NCBI GenBank assembly: GCA_017506865.1
Contig: JAFCMP010000008.1
Span: 62,001-126,000, forward strand
Origin: Tribonema minus
Taxonomy: Eukaryota > Sar > Xanthophyceae > Tribonematales > Tribonemataceae
Reading direction: 5' to 3'
DNA: 64,000 nt
Shown here piece by piece: positions 33,566 through 45,000 of the stretch (its first letter is position 1; the number at the start of each line of letters is the position of its first letter). The position numbers were made by a program, and so were the translations under genes. Under the pieces are notes generated by a model. It worked only from the letters and a program-made list of their open reading frames with translations, had not been told where the DNA came from and ran no database searches.

Positions 33566-36235
33566 ATGTGTGAGCTCCTTTATACGGCGCGCGACGCGCG
33601 CTGCCGCCGCGCTTGCGTGGACACCAGCAGGCCAGCAACGATATATATCACAGAGACCCCGGAAGCTTACATTCAGCGGCGGTCATGATGTACGGCGTCG
33701 CGCGGGGTGCGTCTGAACAACGCCAGCGGAGCACTGTGGCTCAACACAACACACACCCTTGCGTTAGGGTTAGGGTTAGGGTTAGGGTTACACCACCGCT
33801 AGCGCCAACATCAGGTTGTGGCGCCTCGGGATGAGATTTTCGCCCTGTAGCGCTTTCAGCGCGTGCGGCTCCATGCTACGCAGAGTGAATCAACCCCCTT
33901 TCCACGTACATGTACGCTTCCTACGACGTTCGGCTGTTGCGCTGTGTGCGTTTGTGCATTGTCTATTGTGCATTGTGCCACTCGGCATGTGCTGCAGAAC
34001 ACGCCTGCGCTTTCCGCGGTGCCAGTCTGCTGCAGAGGTCAAATGCCAGCCTGATTTGCCTGTGCGCCCGATGTGACACTGGGTTGTGGCATTATGTATG
34101 AACTGCTGCTCGGCGTCTACGTACTGCAAGATGTTCAAGAGGGGGCTGCACTGCCCCATGTTGTGAGCCTGCATCCAATATCCGAGCTGCACTGTCCTCC
34201 TCACAAGCCTGCACTCAAAGATTATGCCTGGCTCGATGCCTTCAAAGTACACGTGGTAATTCACAGGCCAGGCCTGTGCTACTTTGTGCACCAGCAACAT
34301 GCATGCCTCGAGTTTTGCCCATGTCAGGAATCGCGCTTGTAGGTAATGTGCACGAAACTAAGGACACATTAGCCTTATTTTGTGCTGTACATTCATTGCC
34401 AGCTCCCAATTTCAAGCCCTTTGTGGAGTGTCACCAACTCCGTCCAAAATCTGCAAGTGCACAACTGCAGTCTCTGCCCCTAGCCACAGCAAGCATTGCT
34501 ATCGTGCCCCCCCCACCACCACCAATCAGCAAGTGGTGGTAATTGTGCTGCTCTGCCGTTCACCTGCAATGCCTGATTACGTCCTTGCCATCAATCAGCA
34601 TGCCATTGGATGGCAACGCACGGAAATTGTGGTTACTCTGTACAAAGCACAATCACAAGGCTCAGACCATGTTTAACATGCTCTGTCAAGCATGGCAATC
34701 CTAGTAGTTGCACTTGTGCATACATGCAGTGTTGCTCAACCCTGTCAGGCTATGTAGCAATCTGTCATTGTTCAGCAACACGTGCGTCTAGTTGTACGCA
34801 GAAGGAGTGCCGCCTCATGGTGCAACACACGGCTTCTAGGCCGCCCTACCAAATCAGGGACGACCTGTTGCGAGCTCTGCTTGTGGCACACAGTACGTAA
34901 CTTGCACGCGTGATATATCCAACAAAGAGTACATGTCAGCGTATATTCAAGGTCGATCTTGGCATAATATAATGTGCAGTTGAAGCACAGCAATACAAAT
35001 GCAAGCTCTCGGCAGGTCACACGTCACAAACGCGCAAGCACTGTGACTTTACAATTATTGATGTCAACCTCAAGAGGTATGCATTGCCGTTTCAGGTAGC
35101 AGTCATTGCTCAGCAGAGCCACCAGCACAGCGGTGCTGCGGCACCGCGCCCAGAGGCACTGCTACGGTGTCAATACTGTTGCTACCGCCGCCTACGATGT
35201 CATTGCAGTACCTACCGGCACAGAAGCCGTCAGTGTCTGAGCGCTGCTGCAGCATAGCTGGCGGTGACGGGTGGCAGCAGGAGGGCGCAGCAGGCGCGGC
35301 GCCGCACACCGCGGCACAGACACCAGTGCTCCGCAGAGCTGCGCGCGCAACCCGCAATGCAGCCGTATGCACGGTGTGCAGCGCTGGCGCCAGTATTTGT
35401 GCACCGCAGCAGGCCCTGCGGTGACGCCATTGTTCTGAGCGGCCGTTGTAGCTATAGCTGAGCCATGAGCAAGCGCCGCGGCGGTGCGCCCGCGCGCTGC
35501 GCACGGGACCGGCGGCGGCGCCTGCGGCCGCCCAATGTGGGGAAACGAGCGCAGCAGCGTTGAGCACTACTGCTGCGATGTCAGTGTGGAGGCTCAGCGG
35601 CTCGTGCGCTCTGCCCCCGGCGCGGGGGTCTGCGCCTCAGCTCTGCCCCGAAAAAGCTGCTCTTGAGGCTGGTTGCGGCGCTCGGGGCGGCCAGGGTGGG
35701 CCCAGGGTGGGCGTTCAACCATGAGTGGAATGGTGCCGCGCGTGCCGCCACGAGCATCTCGCAGGCAGGTACATGCACGCGGCAGAAGGGCGTGAGCGCA
35801 AGTATTCCGTAACGCAGCGCAGGTCAACACACGCGTGCCCTGACGCGCACGCCTGCGGGCGCGCACGCCGTGCCGACGCACAGCGCGCTCTGCGCCACCA
35901 TGCGCATATCACTGGGCTCGCATGGTGGCGCATCGCGCGGCTCTGCGTGCTGCGGCGGCAGCGTGCACAGCGCCATGCTACAGCCTACATGTAGTGGCAT
36001 GCGTGCCTGCCATTGTATGGCGTGCCTGCCGTTGTGCGGTGCGCCTGCCGTTATGCGGTAGAGCCTATGTGCAGGCGCGTGCCTGCCATTGCCTGTTAGG
36101 GTTAGAGCTAGGGTTACCCTCTGCATCGTGGTCCAATCCATCTGCTCTTGGGACCCGACAGGCGCCTGGTGCGCGCGTCTCAGAACTTAGGGGTTGGGGT
36201 GAGGACAAGGCTGAGCATCATCACAGCGCCGATCG
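33566..36235. other. Intergenic region, no gene recognised
   Basis: Contains a short clean TTAGGG tract at 33763-33790. GC-rich overlapping frames occur on both strands at 35.1-36.0 kb without motif support. I see no RNA gene. Confidence 0.4.
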
Positions 36236-36239
36236 GCCC

Positions 36240-36426
36240 GTTCCTCAGAACCAGGATAATCCCTGGCGCACGTGCTCCACGAACGCGCGGCGCCGCTCCT
36301 GCGCGCACGTCTCGCTGAGCATCATCGCAGCTGGCGCTGCCGCGGCGCCGATCGGCCCGTTCCTCACAATCAGAAAACTCCAGGCGCACGTGCTCCAGGA
36401 ACGCGCCGTGCCGATCGGCAGGTTAC
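36240..36426 (-). repeat. Two echoes of the terminal exon beyond the stop codon
   Basis: On the minus strand the end of the last quinone-reductase exon (GAGCGGCGC, GCGTTCCTGGAGCACGTGCG, CCAGG...TTTTCCTGGTTCTGAG) is repeated downstream of the stop. One short copy lies at about 36370-36410 and one longer copy at about 36245-36325. Echoing is therefore not limited to splice junctions. Confidence 0.75.
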
Positions 36427-39400
36427 TCAGAACCAGGAAAATTCCTGGCGCACGTGCTCCAGGAACGCGCTGCGCCGCTCCTGCGCACACGTCTCCACGC
36501 CGTGCAGCCCCAGCCACAGCACGGAGCAGTCGGGGTGGCAGATGGCGCGCAGTCCCCTGCTGATGAGGCGCCGCCCGGGGTCTCCCACGTACTGCACGTG
36601 CTGCCTGATTAGATGCATTAGCGAGAGGGGTTGGGGGGGTTGAGAATGGGGGGCGTGCTGCCTGTTTAGGATGCATTAGAGAGAGGTTCAAGGGGTTGAA
36701 ACCGGAGGGGAGACAAGGGGGGTCATGGTGCCTGCCCGGGATCACCCACGTACTGCACATGCTGCCTGTTTGGTGTGCATTAGAAGGGGGGGTTCAGGGG
36801 GTTGAGAACAGGGGCGTGCTTTGGAGAGAGGGGTTCAGGGGGGTGGGGGGGGCGTGCTGCCTGTTTAGAATGGATTTGAGAGAGGTTAAGGGGGTTGGGA
36901 GCGGGGGGGCATGGTTGCCCATCTTGAATGCATTTAGAGAGAGGGGTTCAGGGTCGGGAACGGGGGCGTGCTTTAGGGAGAGGGTTTCAGGGGGTTGAGC
37001 ATGGGGGGCGTGCTGCCCAATTAGAATGCATTAGCGAGAGAGGTTGGGGGGGTTGAGAACGGGGGGCGTGCTGCCTGTTTGGGATGCATTAGAGAGAGGA
37101 GTTCAGGGGGTGAAAAACGGGGGGGGAGAGAAGGGGGGTCGTGGTGCCTGCCCGGGGTCTGCCACGTGCTGCGCGTGCTGCCTGTTTGGTGTGCATTGGA
37201 GGGAGGGGTCCAGGGGGTTGAGAATGGGGGCTGCTTTAGAGAGAGGGGTGTGGGGGTTGAGAACGGGGGGCGTGCTGCCTGTTTTGAATTCGTTAACGAG
37301 AGGGGTCCAGAGAGTTGAGAACGGGGGCCATGTTGCCGAGAACGCATCAGAGAGAGGGGTTCAGGGGGGTTGGAAACGGGGGGCATGGTTGCCTATTTAG
37401 GATGTAGAGGGGGTAGAGGGTTGCTAACGGGGGGCGTGCTGCCTATTTAGAATGCATTAGAGAGAAGGGTTCAGGGGTTGGGAACAGGGGGGGGGTGCTG
37501 CTTACTTGAAATGCATTAGAGAGGGGTTCAGCGGTTGCCAATGGGAACGGGGGGGGGTGCTGCTTATTTCGAATGTAGACTGCCTATTTAGAATGCATTA
37601 GAGAGAAGGGTTCAGGGATTGGGAACGGGGGGGGTGCTGTGTTTTTGAAATGCATTAGAGAGGGGTTCAGGGATTGGGAACGGGGGGGGGCTGCTGCTTA
37701 TTTGGAATGTAGAGGGGGAAGAGGGTTGGAAACGGGGGGCATGCTGCCTGTTTAGAATGCAATAGAGAGAGGGGTCACAGGGGGTTGGGAACGGGGGGCG
37801 TGCTGCCTATTTGAAATGCATTGGAGAGGGCGGTTCAGGGGGTGGAGAATGGGCAGGGACAAGGGGGGTCATGGTCCCTGCACCGACATACTGCACGTGC
37901 TGCCTACTTTCGTGTTGTCCGAGTGAGGGGGGAGGGGGGGGGGGGGGGGGGGAGGGGAGGGCAGGGGTTATGGTGGTGCCAGCGCAAGCATTCCTAGGGC
38001 GGCACTCCTTGGGCGTGTGAAATGGCAGTAATGCTCTGCATTCACGCCTGACACAAGGCAGCCGCGTGCGGGGCGTCAACGGTACACGCGCTGCCCTTCT
38101 GACCTAACCTTGACCCTAACCCTAAGTGGCAACCATGCGGAGTCTTGTATGCTTGCATGCAAGGCAGTGGACCTTCTGAAGCGTACCGACATTGTCGAAT
38201 GCGTGCATGCAGCACCTCCTATGATGCAGGTCATGAAGCGAGGGACCAAAGGATGACCAGCACCTGACAGCGCAGAAATTTCTGCGCGTGATCAGTTGTT
38301 GAGCACTGTCTGTCCTCTTCTGAGCAACAGGACTGCGGTGTGCCACTGGTTGCACACTCATCAAGGCGGAGGCGAAGCGTAACTGTCACAGCGCTCGCCC
38401 CAACCTTCATCCAAACCTTCTGAAGTCAACGGTAAGCCTGGCCTTCCACACTATCCCTGACCCTAGCCCCTGAGAGCACACATTCTGTCCGAATTCTATC
38501 TCATCTCAACCCTAACCCTAACCTCTCACCATTGGTTGCCGTACGTAGAAACCACGCCTATGCGTTTGATGTTGGTCAGGCGGCTGATGACCCCGGTATT
38601 AGGGTTAGTGGGCGTTGTCCCATCGGGCATGTCAAAGGTGGCACCGGGGCACAGGCAGCGATCGAACCAGCCCTGCATGCCAGCAAAGCGCAACGCACCA
38701 CCCGAGCAGGTGTTAGAGTGTGCACTTCAAGGATGACAACACCATGTGCACAGTATACGGCATGGCAGCTCTTAAGTATGCATTTCACATCACCTACTGC
38801 AAACGCGTTTTCACGGCTTCAATATATGACATGGCACAATGACACCATGGGAAACATGGCCGAGCAGCGTGCGGGGTCAGCTGTGTGCGCCCGCTGCAAT
38901 TGCGCTGCGCAACACTCAGCACCATTCGCCAGGAAAGCAGTGCTCGGCAGGCTTAAGAAGGAGTTCTCTTGCGAGGCGCGTGCCCCTTGTGTAAACCAAT
39001 ATAGCAGTGCTCAACGAGTCACCATCCGGATTAGGGTTAGCCTAACCCTAATTCCAACCCTAACTGTAACCCTAATCCTAACCCCCGCGCAACGGATTTT
39101 CGCCTTGAGTACCATGCACCAGTACGCACCGGCCACTGGGCTCTGTTAGTACGAGTCCTCTCGCGAGAAGCCTTGCCCGGCGCACCTTGAACATTGCCGG
39201 CAGCAGAGTACTAGCTGGTACGCTAGGTCATAGAAAGCAAGGGAATGCCTCCTCTCAGCTACCCTCGACTACCATTTTGAGTATCGCCGGGGGCGTGTAC
39301 CACCACGTCGATATGATGCTACCATTAATCAACGATCACCTTCAGTACCGCCGACGGCGTGTACCACCGCGTCGGGAATACACAACGGCGAGGCCCTGCG

Positions 39401-41930
39401 CTGAGCGCAGGCCCTTCACAGGCGCTGCGCGCACCACAAGGGTAGCGTGATGCGAGGAAAGCAGTGATGCTATCACCACCCAGTGGCCACCTTCAGTATC
39501 GCCGGCGGCGTGTACCACCACGTTGAGTACACAAACACAACGCCCTGCTGCACTCAGCGCAGGCTCTCCACGTGCGCCGCGCGCACCTTAAAAGTAGCGT
39601 GATGCGAGGAAAGCAGTGATGCTGTCCTTAAGTGCAGCAGCGGCGACCACGGTCATTGGTGGAAGGCACTTGCGGCTAACCATCCCTTGTCACCTACAGC
39701 TCTACGATCTGTTGATTCGTGTTCATTAAACAACAATCACCTTCAGTATCGCCGGCGGCGTGTACCACCACGTTGGGTACACGAACACGAGGCCCTGAGC
39801 CCAGCGCAGGCTCTCCACGTGCGCGGCGACGGCGGGCGCGAGCGCGCCCTCCCTATACGCCGTCATGTACGTGCGCAGCTCCTCGGCGCTGAGCGCTGCT
39901 TCAAAGCCCTCCGCATACAGGTCTGCGACCCTCACGTCGTGCCCTGCCGACGGGCAGCGCGGTGGGCGAATGTTAGATATTTGGTGCTTGTTGGCCACTA
40001 GTGAGGGTAATCTAATCGAATGTGAGTGGTTTTGATTGTTTTGTTGGCGCAGCTCGTCCGCGTTGAGTGCTGCTTCAAAGCCCTCCGCGTACAGGTCTGC
40101 GACCCTCGCGTGCCCTGTGGGCATACAGCGCGGTGAGCAAAAGTTCAATGTTTGGTGCTTGTTTGCCAGTAGTGAGGGTAGTTTAATCCTAGGTGATTGT
40201 TCTGGTTGTTTTGTTGGCGCAGCTCCTTCGTGCTGAGCGCTGATTCGAAACCCTCCAAATACAGGTTGGCGACCCTCACGTCGTGCCCTGCCAACGCGCA
40301 GCGCCGCGGGTAGAAGTTCAAATATGAAGTAGCCACTTGTAGTTGCTACATGAAGCCTTGCGGTGAGCCAGGCCGGCATGAACAATTGCAGGTAGGCTTA
40401 GCGGGCGGCTCGCTCAGCGCTGAGCGCTGCCTCAGAGCCCACTTCTGTAAAGGTTCGCGACCCTCACGTCGTGCTCTGCGGGCGGGCAGCGTGGCGGGCG
40501 AATATTAAATGTCAAGTAGCCATTTCCAGTTGCTACATGAAACCATGTGGTTCCCCGGGCCGGCATGACCGATTGCAGGCCGGCTTAGTGGGCAGCTCCC
40601 TCCGCGCTGAGCGCTGTCTCAAAGCCCTCCAAGTACAGGTCCCTGACCCTCACATCGTGCGCTGCCGGCGGGGCAGCGCGGCAGGTGAAAGTTCATTTTG
40701 ATGTGGCCACTTGCAGTTAATACATGAGATCTTACAGTTCCCCGAGCCGGCATCACCAATTGCAGGGAGGATTAGGGCAGCTCCTCTTTGGCTGAGCACT
40801 GCCATAAAGCCCCCTCCCCTTTCGTCACCCGCACTTGATTGTGCGGACAAGTGAAAATTTCATGGCTACATCAATCCTTATGGGCTTAAGCTCTGCGACA
40901 GCGGATAGAGCGCAATGAATGAATGCTTGGCTTGATTGGCATAGAAACCCCTACAGGTTTCGGTCGGCCACCCTCGCGTCATGCCCTGCCACGGCAGATG
41001 GGGCGATTTGGGTAGTGCCGCATGCGCGTGGCACTCAGCAAAGAGGTGATTGAACAAATGCAGCCAGCGGAGAGCACAAGGTGTGAGGACGCATGAACAC
41101 AAATGCATCAAGCGCTCAGTTTTTGAGGGGCATTAGTTCAGTTTCTTTTCATGTTGTCTCATGATATGGGTACTGTCACTGATTTTAGTTGCTGCGCTAA
41201 TACAGGTTGGGGACATTGAGGCAGTGCCCTGCTGGCGGGGAGGTGATGGCAGCATGACACACGCCAGGCATGGCTATAGAGGCTAGGTTCAGGGTTAGCC
41301 CTAGAGGCTCTCAGCTGACGAGTTGACGTTGACAAGATTCTGAGCCTCGCCGCTTCGCTACTGAGAGGACCTTGAATGCCTGATTGATGCAACAAGGACC
41401 TCTGCTCGCAGATCAGTCAGCATTTTGTTGTTGGAGCGTTGACTGTGGGCCACAAAGCAGGTGCAGTGCCTTGTGCCACATGCGAAGATGATCGCTTGAA
41501 AGACTAAACTGGCTCACAGAAAGATGTCGCACTTCAAGTGAACCAATGCAGCAAGGTAGGTACATAAATTTGCTTTTCTGTGGCGTAGCTGCAGCTGTTT
41601 TCTGTAGGAGCTCGGACCCTGACATCCGCTTTTCCAGCATACTTGAAGTACAATCTGAATTTGGTGCTTCAGAGAACATGTCGTTGGCGTAGGCTCACCG
41701 CGATCCTTCAAAGCTGACACGACAGCATCTCTCAGCGCACAGCTGTAGCTGCTGCCTTCGTGCACGGGGTGGGCGTACAATAGAAGCACGCGCTGCTCGC
41801 CCCCATCCGCATTGCGAGCTGGAGGGAAGTGACAAGAGCACTTGTTGAGAGCCAAGCTGAAGGGACCAGGCAGCGAGCGCAGAGGCCTGAATGCTGCGTT
41901 TATAACGGCTTGCTGCAAGCCGAACAGCAT
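36427..41930 (-). CDS. Flavodoxin-fold NAD(P)H:quinone oxidoreductase-like protein (4 exons)
   Basis: Minus-strand exons: 41930-41699, 39943-39741, 38672-38530, 36604-36427. All phases agree and give 251 residues with a TGA stop at 36429-36427. After an N-terminal extension of about 45 residues, possibly an organelle targeting sequence, the product follows the Flavodoxin_2 family in order. The FMN/NADP-fold start is RVLLLYAHPVHEGSS. Then come HDVRVADLYAEGF, FVYPTWWYTPPAILK joined to GWFDRCLCPGATFD, LTNIKRIGVVSTYG and GDPGRRLISRGLR. The family reduces quinones by two electrons using NAD(P)H and FAD or FMN, and a role in quinone or redox detoxification is inferred. The ATG at 41930 is the first in-frame ATG; an upstream exon cannot be excluded. 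The introns carry the most extensive echo arrays of the window. Confidence 0.85.
36620..37920 (-). repeat. Minisatellite grown from an acceptor echo
   Basis: Units of about 50-75 bp read, on the minus strand, CTCTCTAATGCATTCTAAAC followed by AGGCAGCACG and CCCCCCGTTCTCAACCCCC. The first part equals the branch-like and acceptor region of exon 4 (TAATGCATCTAATCAG|GCAGCACGTG at 36600-36620). At least fourteen ATGCATTAG-type cores are visible. Three units, near 36745, 37150 and 37885, extend further and also copy exon bases (CACGTGCAGTACGTGGG-like), so the array is a series of acceptor echoes that expanded. A G run ends it near 37930-37955. Confidence 0.8.
37957..39285. other. Introns of the quinone-reductase gene with telomere-like tracts
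   Basis: Apart from exon 3 (38530-38672) this stretch holds scattered CCCTAA or TTAGGG repeats (38103-38125, 38450-38525, 39031-39090) and no other recognised gene. Confidence 0.5.
39288..39625 (-). repeat. Three donor echoes of quinone-reductase exon 2
   Basis: The exon 2 end (minus strand: TGGTGGTACACGCCGCCGGC GATACTGAAG|gtgat) is repeated at about 39495-39590, 39343-39420 and 39285-39320. The first copy extends about 90 bp into the exon, while the farthest keeps only about 35 bp. Downstream spacers (AAGCAGTGATGCT, GTAGCGTGATGCGAGGAAAG) are repeated too. Confidence 0.85.
39688..39731. mobile_element. Third copy of the 40-bp insertion sequence
   Basis: CTTGTCACCTACAGCTCTAC followed by GATCTGTTGATTCGTGTTC is about 90 percent alike to the insertion at 9496-9535. 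It lies just inside the donor side of a minus-strand intron. No clear target duplication is visible here. Confidence 0.55.
40030..41240 (-). repeat. Six acceptor echoes of quinone-reductase exon 2
   Basis: The exon 2 start (GHDVRVADLYAEGFEAALSA) is echoed on the minus strand at about 40040-40125, 40215-40300, 40425-40480, 40595-40670, 40955-41000 and 41195-41240. The first two are near-complete over about 24 codons (ARVADLYAEGFEAALNADEL; DVRVANLYLEGFESALSTKE). The last two keep only a dozen bases around the acceptor. The first units are about 180 bp long and include repeated intron sequence such as TTTGGTGCTTGTT. Confidence 0.9.
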
Positions 41931-42059
41931 GATTGGATCGTCCAGTGTCCCTTTTGCTGTTTGCGGTAGGAGAGTCAACTTTCGCTTTCTTCAAGTTTCT
42001 TTTGAAGTTTTCAAACTCAGAGTTGAAGGTGTGCGCCCGTGATCAGCGGTGAGTGCCTT

Positions 42060-45000
42060 ATGAGGCCGCTGGTCAGGCAACGTGGAGCGCTGCCACCCCT
42101 GCTGCTGTTGCTGCTGGCTGAGAACAGCCTGCCGTTCGCACCACCGACAGCTTCATGGCGGCCGCACACCTCATGTAGCTCTGGAGGCATTTGTTGCTCT
42201 AGCAGCACCAGATGGCGGCGCTGTACCAGGCTGAGCGCAGCAGGCGACAACCAGTCTGGCTTGGAGCGGGCAAGGCAAGCAGCTCTGGCGGAGGACCGGG
42301 AATGGTTCCTGCAGTTCATCGGGGATCCCGACAGCCCAGATGACGCACCTGCTGCAACAGCAACTGCATCTACCCGGCCACCACGGCGTGAGCAGCAGCA
42401 ACAGCAACAACGCAGGAGGCGGCGAGATACATACTGGGATGATGCAGATCCCGACGAGGAACAACCAGTACCAGCTTCAGCATCAGTGGAGGAGTTCACA
42501 CCTGCTGCGTCCGCGTGGCAGCCGGGCCCCGAGACTGCTGACGATACAGGGTTTGTGATGGAAAGAGGAGAGGACTTCGACAACAGAGAAGCAGAGGAAG
42601 TGGGGGACGACATGTTGGAGGACCAAATGGAGCTGACGGCAGACGAGACTGCTCAGCTGCTGACCTTGGGGTTCTCCGAGGAGGAGGCGACTTCGCTTAC
42701 GCCAGACATGGTCGGAATCATACTGGAGAGACAGGTAACGCTGCTTTTCTGACAATGCCCTGCTGGCATGCGTTGTCCAATGCTTGAGCTTTGATGCCCC
42801 TCGAGCATGCTGTACATGAGCGCGCCTGTCGTTGATGCCACAGCTGTGTGACGCTGGACCTTCAGCTCCATCAAGACATGTATAGCTCCATTGTTTCCAT
42901 CCCAATCCAGAGTACACATGCCAGTGTGTGCTCACATGCAGAATGAGTAATGTGCGCAGTCGCTCGTTTCTCTAGGATAGACATAGAACTTCAAATCTGA
43001 CTTTGAACATTTGAAAGTTTAGTGTCGCAAGAGATCCTCACCCCTCAGGTCAAGCGCCCAGCCAACATGCCAGCACACCGACTGCGCTTGCACGGGTTTG
43101 ATCCAGTGCTCTGTTGCTCACGCTTGTTTATCATTTGGTAATCCAGCTGTGCAGCTGTAATGAATAAGGTATGACTCAGAAACTACCTAGCATCAGTGTT
43201 CTGTTGGCATTTCGTTTACATTTCTGAGTCTCAGGTCAAGCAGCCATCAAGGCGCATACTTGTGGACTGGGAGACATTACATGCGGACTCCATGTTGCAA
43301 ATCTCCTCTGTTCTTCTGAGGAACTCTATCTTCTTTTCTAACTCGCAGGTCAAGCGGCCATCGGGGCGTATACCTGCGGACTGGGTGAGCTCGCGTGCGT
43401 CTGCTCTCTCGCGCAGTGGCGCCGGCGGCGGCTTTGAGCGCGGCGACGACGACGAGTCAGACCTGGACATGAGGTGAGGAGTCTCTGCCAAAACATGCTG
43501 CATTCAAATAGACCTCTGGCAGCCCCTCTTCGATTCCTGGCATCATATGTTTATGCCGCACATGGCTTACGCACATATCGTCAGTGCTGCGTGCGTGCAG
43601 TCTACCTGGGGGCCGCTAGACACTGTGCTGCTCCAAGACTGACTGCACCCTCTGCAAGGCAGCAGTGGACATCTGATGCGCATACGGGTTCGGTCAAAAT
43701 TTGATAGCAGTCCGGAGCATGCGTGCTCCTAGGTTTGGTCAAGGCGTCCCAACTGTCAGGTTGTGTTTTGCTTTTGTCCTCAACTTCAATTTCAATAAGT
43801 CATCACGCCACTGATCTCCTTGCATGGGTGTGCTGCAGAGCAAGGCGCTGGAGGTTGGCGGCGAGGTGCACGCTCAAACCACTTCAACTTCAACTTCAAC
43901 ATTCAAGTGTTTGTTCCCAACACTGACTTCCTTGCTTCGGTGTGTTACAAGTAAGAACCGGAAGTCAGGGAGCACTTGAACCCTAAGTGATATCTGCCGA
44001 CCCCACAAACTTCAACCACAACATTCTCATGTTGTCAATGATTGCCCCGGTGTCGATATGTTGCAGTGAGGAGCTAGAGGTCAGCGATGACTTTGTGGAA
44101 TCGCCGTATGATGGGGAGTGGGAGGAGGAGGACTCAAGCTGGCAGGAACAGGCGTCAAACAAGGTAAGTCCTGATGACCATGTTGAACAGCGCTTCTTTG
44201 CAAAGTGAGAGTCGACGTGCAGTGAGTCATGTCAGCTTGTTAGTGGGAACACGCATGGCCGGATGAGGAATGAGTTGAACAGTGCCAGTGGTGGGGCAGG
44301 GCAGGCGTGTGATAGGCCCAGCCCTATGGTTAGGGTTGACGCCTGGAAGGGGGCATCCAGCAGAGTAAGACAGAGGCATGGGAAATGGCAGTATTACAGC
44401 AGGCAACCAGCACAGGATGACAAAAAGGCTGACGATGAAGTCTGACGTTTGTCTGGAGTTTATTTTCCGACTTGCTGCGACTTGCACCGCGACCAGCAAG
44501 TACATGTTGGATGAGGCACGTTGTTGGAGCTGCAAACAGCACTGCACCCTCAAGCAGGTGCACACGTTGCTGATGCAGATGCACAGTAAGGTAGCTCCGC
44601 TGTTGCATGCTTGTCGTGCTTACCGACGCCCGCCCACTATGCCGTGCGCTCAACGCGCCAGCACACACCCTTTGCAGCCAAAAACACTTCAACACTTGGA
44701 AGTTACTGAAGTTGTTGAAGTAGGAGACTTGGCGCCAGCGTGCGTGCTCGTCCTGATCGCCAATGGCCGCTCACCGCCGTGCTGCAACAGAACGCATTCA
44801 GGAAACAGGCGTACATCTCGTTGCCGGGCAGTACATACCTCTACATCAACCAGCGACCACTGGGCGCACTGCAATGCAAACCCGCGCTGGATCTCAGCAG
44901 TTGAACATGTGGCGTCATTCCTTGAAGTAGGCGACTGGCGCCCAGCACTCGTCCTGACCGCGGATATAGCCCGCCAACATGTGAAGTTATTTCTTGAAGT

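Noticed and set aside
36620-37920. CRISPR-like or ordinary satellite array
   Set aside because: Units are uneven and lack spacers of constant size, the genome is eukaryotic, and each unit matches a splice acceptor.
43090-43130. tRNA-like GGTTTGATCC box
   Set aside because: No matching A box, acceptor stem or anticodon arm could be drawn around it. I found no convincing tRNA in the window.
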